Under the pieces are notes generated by a model, which was given only the letters and a program-made list of their open reading frames with translations, did no database searches and was not told the origin of the DNA. From Maricurvus nonylphenolicus (GTDB lineage: Bacteria > Pseudomonadota > Gammaproteobacteria > Pseudomonadales > Cellvibrionaceae), in contig NZ_AP031498.1 in the NCBI RefSeq assembly GCF_042854845.1, positions 3,658,001 through 3,722,000 on the forward strand: DNA of 64,000 nt, given 5' to 3'. A program made the translations under genes and the position numbers. Shown here one piece after another: positions 34,617 through 42,020 of the stretch. Position 1 is the stretch's first letter, and each line of letters starts with the position of its first letter.

Positions 34617-35534
34617 ATGACAATCAATTTCGAAGGCCAGGTGGCCATAGTAACCGGTGCAGGTAACGGCTTGGGTCGTTCTCATGCACTGGCACTGGCC
34701 GAGCGCGGAGCCAAGGTAGTTGTTAACGATCTGGGCGGCGCCCGCGATGGCAGCGGTGCGTCCTCCGATGCGGCTATGGAAGTGGTTCGTTTGATCGAAG
34801 AAAAAGGGGGAGAAGCCTTTGCTCATGGAGCCAACGTCGCCAAGTTTGATGAAGTTGAAGACATGGTCAAACAAACCATGGAAAAATGGGGTCGCTTAGA
34901 TATCCTGATTAACAACGCCGGTATCCTACGCGATAAATCCTTTACCAAAATGGATTTGGCCGATTTTCAGTTGGTGATGGATGTTCACTTAATGGGCACG
35001 GTTAACTGTACTAAAGCCGTCTGGAACATTATGCGTGAGCAAAACTATGGCCGTATCGTTGTAACCAGCTCTTCCAGTGGCATGTACGGCAACTTCGGCC
35101 AGTCCAACTACGGCGCAGCCAAAATGGCGGTACTGGGCTTTATGAACACCCTGGTACTGGAAGGTGCCAAAAACGATATCCGAGTCAACGCTCTGGCCCC
35201 CACTGCCGGCACTCGTATGACCGAAGACCTGATTCCTGCGGAAATCTATCAACTAATGACCGCCGAATCCGTGACTGCCGGTGCCCTAGCCTTGTGTCAC
35301 AAGGATGCCCCCAATCGCATGATTCTGTGTGCCGGTGCCGGCGGTTATGCCAGCACCCGCCTGTTTGAAACTAACGGTATTTTCCTCCCGCAAGCACAGC
35401 AGACACCTGAAAATGTTATTGCCCAATGGAAGACTATTTGTGACATCAATAACCAGTCTGAACTGGAAACCGGTGGTAAGCAAACAGAGAAGTTCCTGAC
35501 CAAAGCTATAACCTACGTGCAATCTGAACAGTAA
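34617..35534 (+). CDS. SDR of the multifunctional-enzyme 2 (3-hydroxyacyl-CoA dehydrogenase) type
   Basis: A 305-residue NAD-dependent dehydrogenase. TGAGNGLGRSHALALAERGA cofactor motif, NNAGILRDKSFTKM, active-site Ser in VTSSSSGMYG and YGAAK. The NNAG(I)LRD-(K/R)SF pattern and length fit the dehydrogenase unit of peroxisomal-type multifunctional enzyme 2, which acts on 3-hydroxyacyl-CoAs including bulky ones. The next gene is a thiolase, which performs the following beta-oxidation step. AGGTG lies 7 nt before ATG 34617. Promoter motif F upstream places it in the ECF regulon. Confidence 0.87.
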   Translation: MTINFEGQVAIVTGAGNGLGRSHALALAERGAKVVVNDLGGARDGSGASSDAAMEVVRLIEEKGGEAFAHGANVAKFDEVEDMVKQTMEKWGRLDILINNAGILRDKSFTKMDLADFQLVMDVHLMGTVNCTKAVWNIMREQNYGRIVVTSSSSGMYGNFGQSNYGAAKMAVLGFMNTLVLEGAKNDIRVNALAPTAGTRMTEDLIPAEIYQLMTAESVTAGALALCHKDAPNRMILCAGAGGYASTRLFETNGIFLPQAQQTPENVIAQWKTICDINNQSELETGGKQTEKFLTKAITYVQSEQ

Positions 35535-35555
35535 TTTATAACTGATTTGCTTTAC

Positions 35556-35619
35556 GCCCGGCTACTTTGTGCCTCTCTCTCGCTGTCTGTCACAGCTGCT
35601 TTGTAGCCGGGCTTTTTTT
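35556..35619 (+). terminator. Terminator between SDR and thiolase genes
   Basis: Perfect 10-bp stem GCCCGGCTAC/GTAGCCGGGC with a 37-nt loop, followed by seven T. Strong terminator shape 22 nt after the SDR stop; the thiolase then relies on read-through or its own promoter. Confidence 0.75.
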
Positions 35620-35642
35620 AGAGTTCTTCTTAAGGAATCATC

Positions 35643-36824
35643 ATGAAAGAAGCCGTAATTGTTTCCGCTGCACGCACACCGATCGGTAAAGCCTATCGTG
35701 GTGCTTTTAATAATCTCGAAGCGCCTTCACTGGCCTCTCACGCCATCAATGCCGCTATCGAACGCGCCGGTGTGGACCCGGCTGAAATTGACGATTGTAT
35801 ATTCGGTGCCGCGCTTGAACAGGGTTCGCAGAGTATGAACCTCGGCCGCACGGCCGCCATGGCTGCAGGCTTACCGGTTAGCGTATCTGGCATGACCCTG
35901 GATCGCCAGTGCTCCTCCGGCCTGATGTCCATTGCCACCGGCGCCAAACAAATCATCTGCGACGGAGCCCCACTACTCATTGCTGGTGGCTGTGAATCAA
36001 TCAGCCTGGTTCAGAATGAGCACATGAACATACACAAGATAATTGATCCTCTTGCGATGGCCCATGCACCTGCGGTCTATATGCCTATGTTGGATACCGC
36101 TGAAGTGGTCGCCAATCGGTACGAGATATCCCGCGATGCGCAGGACGAATACGCACTGCAATCACAGATGCGTACTGCGGCCGCACAGGAATCAGGCAAG
36201 TTTGCTGATGAAATCGTACCCGTAACCGCCACCAAGCTGGTGACCAATAAAGAGACGGGAGAAACCACTGAGGAGCAGGTTACGCTTTCAAAAGACGAGG
36301 GTAATCGCCCGTCCACTACCATCGAAAGCCTGACTGGTTTGAATGCCGTGCGCGAAGGTGGCTCCATTACCGCCGGTAACGCCTCGCAGTTGTCAGATGG
36401 CGCCGCGGCTGTGGTAATGATGGACGCTAAGCTGGCCGAGCAACGTAATGTCGAACCACTGGGCATTTACCGTGGCATGGCCGTTGCTGGCTGCGAACCC
36501 GACGAAATGGGTATTGGCCCTGTTTACGCCATTCCTAAACTATTAAAGCGCACCGGCCTAAAAATGGAGGACATCGGCCTATGGGAGCTCAATGAAGCCT
36601 TTGCCGTCCAGGTGCTCTACTGTCGCGACCAACTGGGTATTCCCAATGACCGCCTCAATGTAAACGGTGGCGCCATTTCCATAGGTCACCCCTACGGCAT
36701 GAGCGGTGCTCGCATGGTTATGCACGCGCTTATCGAAGGTAAACGTCGCGGCGTTAAGTATGTGGTAATTACCATGTGTGTAGGAGGTGGCATGGGAGCG
36801 GCTGGGCTGTTTGAAGTGGTATAA
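35643..36824 (+). CDS. Acetyl-CoA acyltransferase (thiolase)
   Basis: A 393-residue thiolase. Nucleophile Cys90 in DRQCSSG, active-site His in GGAISIGHPYGMSGARM and second Cys in ITMCVGGGMGAAGLFE. It cleaves 3-ketoacyl-CoA to acetyl-CoA and a shortened acyl-CoA (or condenses acetyl-CoA). Length matches FadA/AtoB-type enzymes. Start ATG 35643 has AAGGA upstream. Its position after the 3-hydroxyacyl-CoA dehydrogenase suits degradation. The exact chain-length class is not determined. Confidence 0.9.
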   Translation: MKEAVIVSAARTPIGKAYRGAFNNLEAPSLASHAINAAIERAGVDPAEIDDCIFGAALEQGSQSMNLGRTAAMAAGLPVSVSGMTLDRQCSSGLMSIATGAKQIICDGAPLLIAGGCESISLVQNEHMNIHKIIDPLAMAHAPAVYMPMLDTAEVVANRYEISRDAQDEYALQSQMRTAAAQESGKFADEIVPVTATKLVTNKETGETTEEQVTLSKDEGNRPSTTIESLTGLNAVREGGSITAGNASQLSDGAAAVVMMDAKLAEQRNVEPLGIYRGMAVAGCEPDEMGIGPVYAIPKLLKRTGLKMEDIGLWELNEAFAVQVLYCRDQLGIPNDRLNVNGGAISIGHPYGMSGARMVMHALIEGKRRGVKYVVITMCVGGGMGAAGLFEVV

Positions 36825-36883
36825 CTTCATAGCCTCTAAAAACATAGAATTTCAAAAAGCGTCTTCTCTAAGAGCTCGCCTTA

Positions 36884-36920
36884 TCAAAAAGACGAAGCCC
36901 CGCACTAAATTGCGGGCTTC
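36884..36920 (-). terminator. Terminator downstream of HupE-like pseudogene
   Basis: Stem GAAGCC-CGCA/TGCG-GGCTTC (one bulge); on the minus strand TTTTT follows after four bases. Confidence 0.55.
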
Positions 36921-36926
36921 TCCCTG

Positions 36927-37817
36927 TTAGCTCCAAAATACGGCTGTGCGCAAGAACACCCAAAAAGCCGCCAGCATCGCCAGAAACAATAACTACCCAA
37001 TCTCAACGCCGACATTGTGAAAATCGCAGGCAATCTCCACAGCCAGAAATAAAATACTGAGTGCAATGGCGGCCTCCATCGGTGATACGGGTATTCGTAC
37101 CCACCCCATTGGGGCGAGCACCAGCACTATAGAGCAAGCCAGTGAAAAGCCGGTCACCAACTAAAGAATATATTTTACCGCCCCCGCTATAATCAACAGA
37201 CAGACAAGAAAAATAAGATAGTCATACCCTGTAAGGATATGTGTGATGCCTAGCCCCAGGCGCTCTCGCACAACACTAAAACGAGACTCCTTCAAGGGCA
37301 GTTCTATGCGTAAATTGTCCGGAGTGCTTAATACGGTACCCGTTTGCCCCGATAACCAATGGATTCTCACCAGAGTAGCAAGTGAAGGGTTATTCAATGG
37401 ATATTGGACCTCTACGGCCTTCCCCCCAAGATTGTTCGCACAACGGTAAAAAGCTCGACCAGACTGCGCTCTCCGACCCAGCGACCTAGCCTCAGTATGT
37501 AACCCCTGCTTGCATCCCTGCGGCAAAATAATATCCGGGCGGTTAAGCGCAGAAACCGTTGAGGGAGTTTTCCAGTGCACCGAATAAGCACTATTGTCGT
37601 ATTCACTAATCTCGACAAAAAGCGGGCGACTATCATGGGAATTTTCCATTGTATTCCCCATCAAGAAATGCCTCCACGAGAGCTGAGTTTCCTCTGCACT
37701 TGTGGACAAAACGCATCCAACAAATAAGCATATTGCTATACAGGCATTCGCGATTCGTAGCATTAATGTCTTTCTCAATCGTGATGTCTTCAGGTATAAG
37801 TAACTACATATACACAA
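36927..37817 (-). pseudogene. HupE/UreJ-family membrane protein, two in-frame TAG stops
   Basis: One continuous frame of 297 codons with TAG at 37161-37163 and at 36993-36995, ending TAA at 36927. The N-terminal part is a signal peptide plus extracytoplasmic domain. Then come GITHILTGYDYLIFLVCLLI and, after the first TAG, LVTGFSLACSIVLVLAPMGW and MEAAIALSILFLAVEI, which match HupE-family membrane helices. The family's conserved His residues are changed (GYDH to GYDY, LAHS to LACS). Without frameshifts but with two stops and lost His residues, it looks like a decaying gene. The first 219 codons could still be translated as a truncated protein. Confidence 0.72.
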
Positions 37818-37845
37818 TCAGGGGATTTACAGTCAGCGGATATAT

Positions 37846-38970
37846 TTATTTAACATGTCTGGAAAAGAATTTTCTCAATTCACCGAACGCATCTATAGAT
37901 TCAGGCGAAGTCATTGGCGCTATATAGCCCGCATGAGAAATACCTTCGAATACGTGAAGATCCGCAATAGCACCCGAAGCTCTTAACTTTCGATGAGTGC
38001 GTACAACATCGCTTAGAAAAAGATCTCTTGTGCCGGAGAAAAGAATGGTCGGAGGAAACTCATGGAAATCACCGTATATCGGTGAGATTAGCGGATCTTT
38101 CAAATCATTACCCGCTGCATAGAGTTTCGCCGCCTCAGCCAAAAAGCCGTCATAACCGCTAAGCACACGATCCAATCCTTTATTAGTGTACAAGGTATCG
38201 CCGGTTTTTGTTAAATCAGCCCAAGGCGTGCCGGCATAGATCATTGCAGGAACTTCCAATCCAAGTGCTTTGAACTGGTGTACAGCCGCCAAAGCAAGTC
38301 CTCCGCCCGCTGATGTACCACCAATCGCAAGCGATTGTGGCGATCGCGATTTGAGCAGGATTTTGTAGACGCTAACAACATCATTTACAGCGGCTGGATA
38401 CGGGTGAGCTGGGGGCATCCTGTAGTCTATCGCTAACACGGGAACGGAAACACTAGTCGCGATCAGCATCGCTTCGCCAATGCCGGTTTCACCTCCGCCT
38501 AAGACATAAGCTCCACCGTGTAGATATATAAATAGCCGGTTTTCGTTTTCAGGTGATACTTTGTCAGGGGTTATACGATAAACCGATACACCCGCTATAT
38601 CATCATGCTCAATTTTCCCCGGGAATTTTTCTCGTGAGGCTGATATTACTGGTGTTCGCAACTGCTTAGCTAGCTCAACTGCGGCTTTCCACTCATGTTC
38701 ATTAGAGGGTACCTTGTGTCCTCTAAAAGGATTTCGCTCGGTATTGCGAAGTGATTTTTGTAGCTCCTCACTTGCTCCTGCAGGTATCGGAATAGACCGG
38801 GCATCAAGAATCAGATTTTTTTCTTCTACACTAAACACGTCACTACTGAATAGGAATATACAGGCAAGAAGAATCCTACATGCCGGTTTAAAAGTTCTTA
38901 TTACGTGTTTTAATCTCGATTGATCATTCAACTGATAAACAGCTCTGAGATTATTCCAGACTAAATGCAT
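37846..38970 (-). CDS. Alpha/beta hydrolase, hormone-sensitive-lipase-like esterase
   Basis: A 374-residue esterase. Oxyanion-hole HGGAY, nucleophile elbow GGTSAGGG, catalytic Asp in SGTRDLFLSD and His in GISHAGY. The HGG(A) and GTSAGG motifs define the HSL family, which cleaves acyl esters. A hydrophobic stretch at about 30-45 (ILLACIFLFSSDVFS) could be an uncleaved or late signal. GGAG 7 nt before ATG 38970 fixes the start. Promoter motif G lies about 280 bp upstream, so it likely belongs to the ECF regulon. Confidence 0.84.
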   Translation of the reverse strand: MHLVWNNLRAVYQLNDQSRLKHVIRTFKPACRILLACIFLFSSDVFSVEEKNLILDARSIPIPAGASEELQKSLRNTERNPFRGHKVPSNEHEWKAAVELAKQLRTPVISASREKFPGKIEHDDIAGVSVYRITPDKVSPENENRLFIYLHGGAYVLGGGETGIGEAMLIATSVSVPVLAIDYRMPPAHPYPAAVNDVVSVYKILLKSRSPQSLAIGGTSAGGGLALAAVHQFKALGLEVPAMIYAGTPWADLTKTGDTLYTNKGLDRVLSGYDGFLAEAAKLYAAGNDLKDPLISPIYGDFHEFPPTILFSGTRDLFLSDVVRTHRKLRASGAIADLHVFEGISHAGYIAPMTSPESIDAFGELRKFFSRHVK

Positions 38971-39246
38971 CAATTATCTCCAGTTTATTACTCAATAAAC
39001 GGTGCTGTTTTATATAAACTATCGATCTCTAGCTTTTCCGTTTATTTGACGATAGATACTGCCAACCCCGCACTAATTTCTACCTTAAATACCGAAATAT
39101 TGATTCGACGGGCAGCCACAATGTGCACCTCAAAGGTGTTTAGACAAGGCGTGTCAGCGTCAATGAAGTGCTCTGTAGCGAGCACCAGACTCATAAACAG
39201 GGTCAATACGAAAAAAATAAAGACCCGTTACGAGACTCTCGTTAAG

Positions 39247-39281
39247 GTAGGACAGATCGCGCGTGAATAACCCTTATTTAA
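39247..39281 (-). promoter_or_regulatory. ECF-type promoter motif G
   Basis: Minus strand: AAATAAGGG, 16 nt, then TGTC in CTGTCCTAC. Expected to drive the esterase at 37846-38970 with a leader of about 270 nt. Nothing else is evident in 38971-39348. Confidence 0.62.
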
Positions 39282-39348
39282 CGCCTGACAAAGTTAATTG
39301 TTGCTATAGGACAGAGTGCTCGTTTTTTATTACTTTAGCGATCGAGAC

Positions 39349-39513
39349 ATGAAGAAACTGATAAAGACGATGGAACTACCTCAATATCGACATAGAGTAA
39401 GACTAGCGTCCGTAAATAAGGAAAACGTAGAAGTCATGGGCTTTGAAAGGAGTGCCGCCATAACCATTGACGGATTGGAGATATGGGGATATCTAAAAGG
39501 GCCGAATAAATAA
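39349..39513 (+). CDS. Small hypothetical protein (54 aa), doubtful
   Basis: Starts MKKLIKTMELPQYRHRV and ends GLEIWGYLKGPNK. No family recognised; a weak GAG lies before ATG 39349. It may be a real small protein or a fragment at the edge of the accessory region. Confidence 0.3.
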   Translation: MKKLIKTMELPQYRHRVRLASVNKENVEVMGFERSAAITIDGLEIWGYLKGPNK

Positions 39514-39652
39514 GAAGGCTCTATATCTGCTTGCACGCTATTCTACGTTTCGCAACGCAAGCTTTTGCCGGTGCCGGTGCCGGTGCCGGATAATTAATTC
39601 TTGACGGTAAACGTGACGCTCACCTTTCAACCTGAATTCACCCCGAACAACG

Positions 39653-39684
39653 AAAAAAGCCCTGACATTGCTGTCAGGGCTTTT
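39653..39684. terminator. Bidirectional terminator beside tRNA-Arg
   Basis: AAAAGCCCTGACA, 4-nt loop, TGTCAGGGCTTTT, with A and T tracts on both sides. It ends the tRNA-Arg transcript on the minus strand. Confidence 0.85.
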
Positions 39685-39690
39685 CGTATA

Positions 39691-39767
39691 TGGCGCACTC
39701 GGAAGGATTCGAACCTTCGACCGCTCGGTTCGTAGCCGAGTACTCTATCCAGCTGAGCTACGAGTGC
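39691..39767 (-). tRNA. tRNA-Arg(ACG)
   Basis: Seventy-seven nt including an encoded CCA. Acceptor GCACTCG/CGAGTGC, D-arm AGCTCAGCTGGATAGAGT, anticodon loop CTACGAA (ACG), T-arm GAAGG-TTCGAAT-CCTTC. All stems pair. Confidence 0.97.
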
Positions 39768-39891
39768 GTCGATGGCGCGTATAATAGGGATCTCCCCCTT
39801 CAGAGTCAATGCTCTTTTAAAGAAAATTTCATATTAGTTTTCAGCGACTTAGGACACGGTTAAATATTGTGCCATAAAGCAATATTAACCC

Positions 39892-40332
39892 TTACCAGGA
39901 ACCGGTGTTTTCCATACTGACCCAGGGTTCCTGTGGCGCCAATCTGTCGCCCTTTTGCAACAACTCGATCGAGATACCATCCGGGGAGCGGATAAACGCC
40001 ATATGGCCATCACGGGGCGGGCGCAAGATAGTGACACCCGCATCCTGCAGTTTTTGGCAACTGGCGTAGATGTCATCAACCAGGTACGCCAGGTGGCCAA
40101 AGTTACGGCCGCCGTCGTAGTCTTCTGTATCCCAGTTGTAGGTCAGCTCTAACTCAGGGCTAGTTTCGGCTTTGGCTCGCTCCTCGTCGCCGGGAGCAGC
40201 TAAATAAGCCAGGGTAAAGCGGCCCTGCTCGTAGTCCTTACGACGAATCAGTTTCAGACCCAGTTTGTTGCAGTAGAAATCCAGGGAGGCATCCAAGTCC
40301 TTTACACGGACCATGGTGTGTAGATAGCGCAC
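39892..40332 (-). CDS. gloA: Lactoylglutathione lyase (glyoxalase I)
   Basis: A 146-residue metalloenzyme that converts the methylglyoxal-glutathione hemithioacetal to S-lactoylglutathione. The four metal ligands are visible: His5 (YLHTMVR), Glu62 (ELELTYNW), His80 (NFGHLAYLVDD) and Glu123 (GISIELLQ). The start is GTG 40332 with a perfect AGGAG 6 nt upstream, not the longer frame to 40359. Short form, so probably nickel-type as in other gammaproteobacteria. Divergent from a gene with Fur boxes (40424-40503). Confidence 0.92.
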   Translation of the reverse strand: MRYLHTMVRVKDLDASLDFYCNKLGLKLIRRKDYEQGRFTLAYLAAPGDEERAKAETSPELELTYNWDTEDYDGGRNFGHLAYLVDDIYASCQKLQDAGVTILRPPRDGHMAFIRSPDGISIELLQKGDRLAPQEPWVSMENTGSW

Positions 40333-40423
40333 GGTGTTCTCCTTTATACAGGCAATCATGGTTGTAATGACGGCAAGTCTACCTAAAGCACCGCTTTATC
40401 CATAGCTTTTGTGACCCAGCACA

Positions 40424-40442
40424 AATAAGAATAATTCTCATT
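40424..40442. promoter_or_regulatory. Weaker Fur-box-like site
   Basis: AATAAGAATAATTCTCATT matches 12 of 19 positions of the classical Fur box; it lies between gloA and the gene at 40521. Confidence 0.45.
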
Positions 40443-40484
40443 TATTGACATACCACCAAACAGAATATAAACTGCCCACCAAAT

Positions 40485-40503
40485 GATAATGATTATCATA
40501 AAC
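40485..40503. promoter_or_regulatory. Fur box
   Basis: GATAATGATTATCATAAAC matches 16 of 19 positions of the classical consensus and lies 18 bp before ATG 40521, in a position to repress that gene when iron is plentiful. Confidence 0.8.
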
Positions 40504-40520
40504 AAATAAGGAATTGGGAT

Positions 40521-41021
40521 ATGTCACAGCTTTGCCAACACCATCGTCAGCAGCTATTGAAGGCCTCCCCCAGTCAGGCCAAGGATCAGTGGCAGCAATT
40601 AATGCAGCACGGCCATCAGGCCCACGAGTATGAGGATTTTCAGCGGGCCAGCCTGTTTTTTAGCAGCGCGCTGGAAGCTGCTGAGCTACTAGAAGAACAC
40701 AATGTCATGGACAGCCTAAGCGGGGATTTCCTGCAGATGCAGTTTTTGGCCAGTCATAACTTGTCAGCGTGTTTTGCCGCTCAGGGAATTGCCGCCAAGG
40801 CCGCTGAAGTGCTGCAACACATTCATGGCAAGCTGCTGAAGGTGTGTGAATCCGTGACCTCGTCGCGTATGGAGCGTATGGGGGCACTGGGGATTTTGGA
40901 TAACAGTTTATTTTCACTGACCAGTTGTTTGGGAAATATTGGGTTGCTGGATGAGGTTTATCGGGTGATTCGGGAGACTGAGCAGGTGGCTAGGGTTACA
41001 GAAAGAGGGTTGTGGCATTGA
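40521..41021 (+). CDS. Fur-controlled helical (TPR-like) protein, unknown function
   Basis: A 166-residue protein of all-helical character without a signal peptide. Residues 28-58 (EYEDFQRASLFFSSALEAAE) and 75-103 resemble tetratricopeptide helix pairs. I do not recognise a named family. The Fur box just upstream implies induction in low iron. AAGGA lies 7 nt before ATG 40521. It might serve as an adaptor in an iron-starvation response; this is only inferred from regulation. Confidence 0.68.
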   Translation: MSQLCQHHRQQLLKASPSQAKDQWQQLMQHGHQAHEYEDFQRASLFFSSALEAAELLEEHNVMDSLSGDFLQMQFLASHNLSACFAAQGIAAKAAEVLQHIHGKLLKVCESVTSSRMERMGALGILDNSLFSLTSCLGNIGLLDEVYRVIRETEQVARVTERGLWH

Positions 41022-41240
41022 GACGCGTTAGGAAGCGGCAGGTTAAGAAGCGGGATCGGTTGCGTCTTGGGTGGTTTGGAGGCGCTTCTAACTAGTTAGG
41101 AGTGATCTGCTGCTCGGGAGGGATTGACTCATAACAGCCTAGGGGCTGTTATGACCGCTATGCGGCTCGCTGCGCTCGGTCCCAAATGCTCAGCCGCATT
41201 TGGTCGAACCGTTAGGGTTCTCGCCCTCCCTTGCAGCTGT
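41022..41240. other. Gene-free stretch with a perfect hairpin
   Basis: No coding signal seen. At 41130-41153 CATAACAGCC, TAGG, GGCTGTTATG form a perfect 10-bp hairpin without a T-run. The rest is G/C-rich spacer. Confidence 0.4.
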
Positions 41241-41294
41241 CACACAAAAAGAAAGGCCCCCACGTTTTCACGTGGGGGCCTTTCTTTTTGTGTG
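41241..41294. terminator. Strong bidirectional terminator after tRNA-Ser
   Basis: About 24 bp of complementary sequence including GGCCCCCACG/CGTGGGGGCC with AAAAAGAAA and TTTCTTTTT flanks; ends the tRNA-Ser transcript. Confidence 0.9.
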
Positions 41295-41295
41295 A

Positions 41296-41383
41296 TGGCG
41301 GAAAGGGAGGGATTCGAACCCTCGATACCTTGCGGTATACTCCCTTAGCAGGGGAGCGCCTTCGGCCACTCGGCCACCTTTCC
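41296..41383 (-). tRNA. tRNA-Ser(GCU)
   Basis: Eighty-eight nt with encoded CCA and a long variable arm (TATACCGCAAGGTAT). Acceptor GGAAAGG, anticodon loop CTGCTAA (GCT), T-arm GAGGG-TTCGAAT-CCCTC. Confidence 0.97.
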
Positions 41384-41493
41384 AACGGGGCGGAATAATA
41401 CCACATTCGACTGAAAATCAAAGACTTATGTGGGATTTTTATTCGGTTAATTAATAAACGAATGAAAGGCTTAAATCGAATAGGCAGATACAG

Positions 41494-41522
41494 AAAAGGC
41501 CTGGTGATTAGCCAAGCCTTTT
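41494..41522 (-). terminator. csrA terminator
   Basis: AAAAGGC(C)TGG paired with CCAAGCCTTTT with one mismatch, 20 nt after the csrA stop. Confidence 0.75.
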
Positions 41523-41541
41523 GCGGAACAGCAGGGTTGAA

Positions 41542-41733
41542 TTAACCTGTTTGCTGATCTTGATCTTGTTTTTCGCGCTGAATACGCTGATAGATCTCTT
41601 CACGGTGCACGGCAATTTCTTTTGGCGCATTCACACCAATACGAACCTGGTTGCCTTTCACACCCAATACGGTAACGGTTACTTCGTCACCGACCATCAG
41701 GGTTTCGCCAATGCGGCGAGTCAAAATTAACAT
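41542..41733 (-). CDS. csrA: Carbon storage regulator CsrA
   Basis: A 63-residue RNA-binding regulator that binds GGA-containing hairpins in leaders of target mRNAs. Begins MLILTRRIGETLMVGDEVTV and has the RNA-contact segment VNAPKEIAVHREEIYQRIQ. Length is typical. Located between lysC and tRNA-Ser as in many gammaproteobacteria. The 287-bp gap to lysC carries its promoter; no structure there was clear. AGGAG precedes the ATG. Confidence 0.97.
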   Translation of the reverse strand: MLILTRRIGETLMVGDEVTVTVLGVKGNQVRIGVNAPKEIAVHREEIYQRIQREKQDQDQQTG

Positions 41734-42020
41734 TGTAAATCTCCTTTGAGCATCCTGTGAGAACAGCGGCGTTCCCCCGCTGCGGTCTTTCTTACCCTAG
41801 CCCTTACCGCCGTTTGATGATCACCGGCAGGAAGCTTGCCCTGCATATCCAGCAATCTTATAAAGTATTGTTCAGCTTGCTAGAAAAATAAAAACAATCC
41901 CTCGTTTACAGCTAACCAATTTGTTATGTCTTTGACCCTCTGATAGTCGGCTAGGTTCTAAACTTTACAGAAACTTACCCAAACCAGCCAACTACAGAGC
42001 AAATTGGCGCTAAAACCGAC

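Noticed and set aside
27896..39281. Interpretation of the GAGTAAGGG motifs as transposon or repeat ends
   Set aside because: They are found in both orientations, always toward a gene, with conserved -35/-10 spacing and diverged spacers, as expected of promoters.
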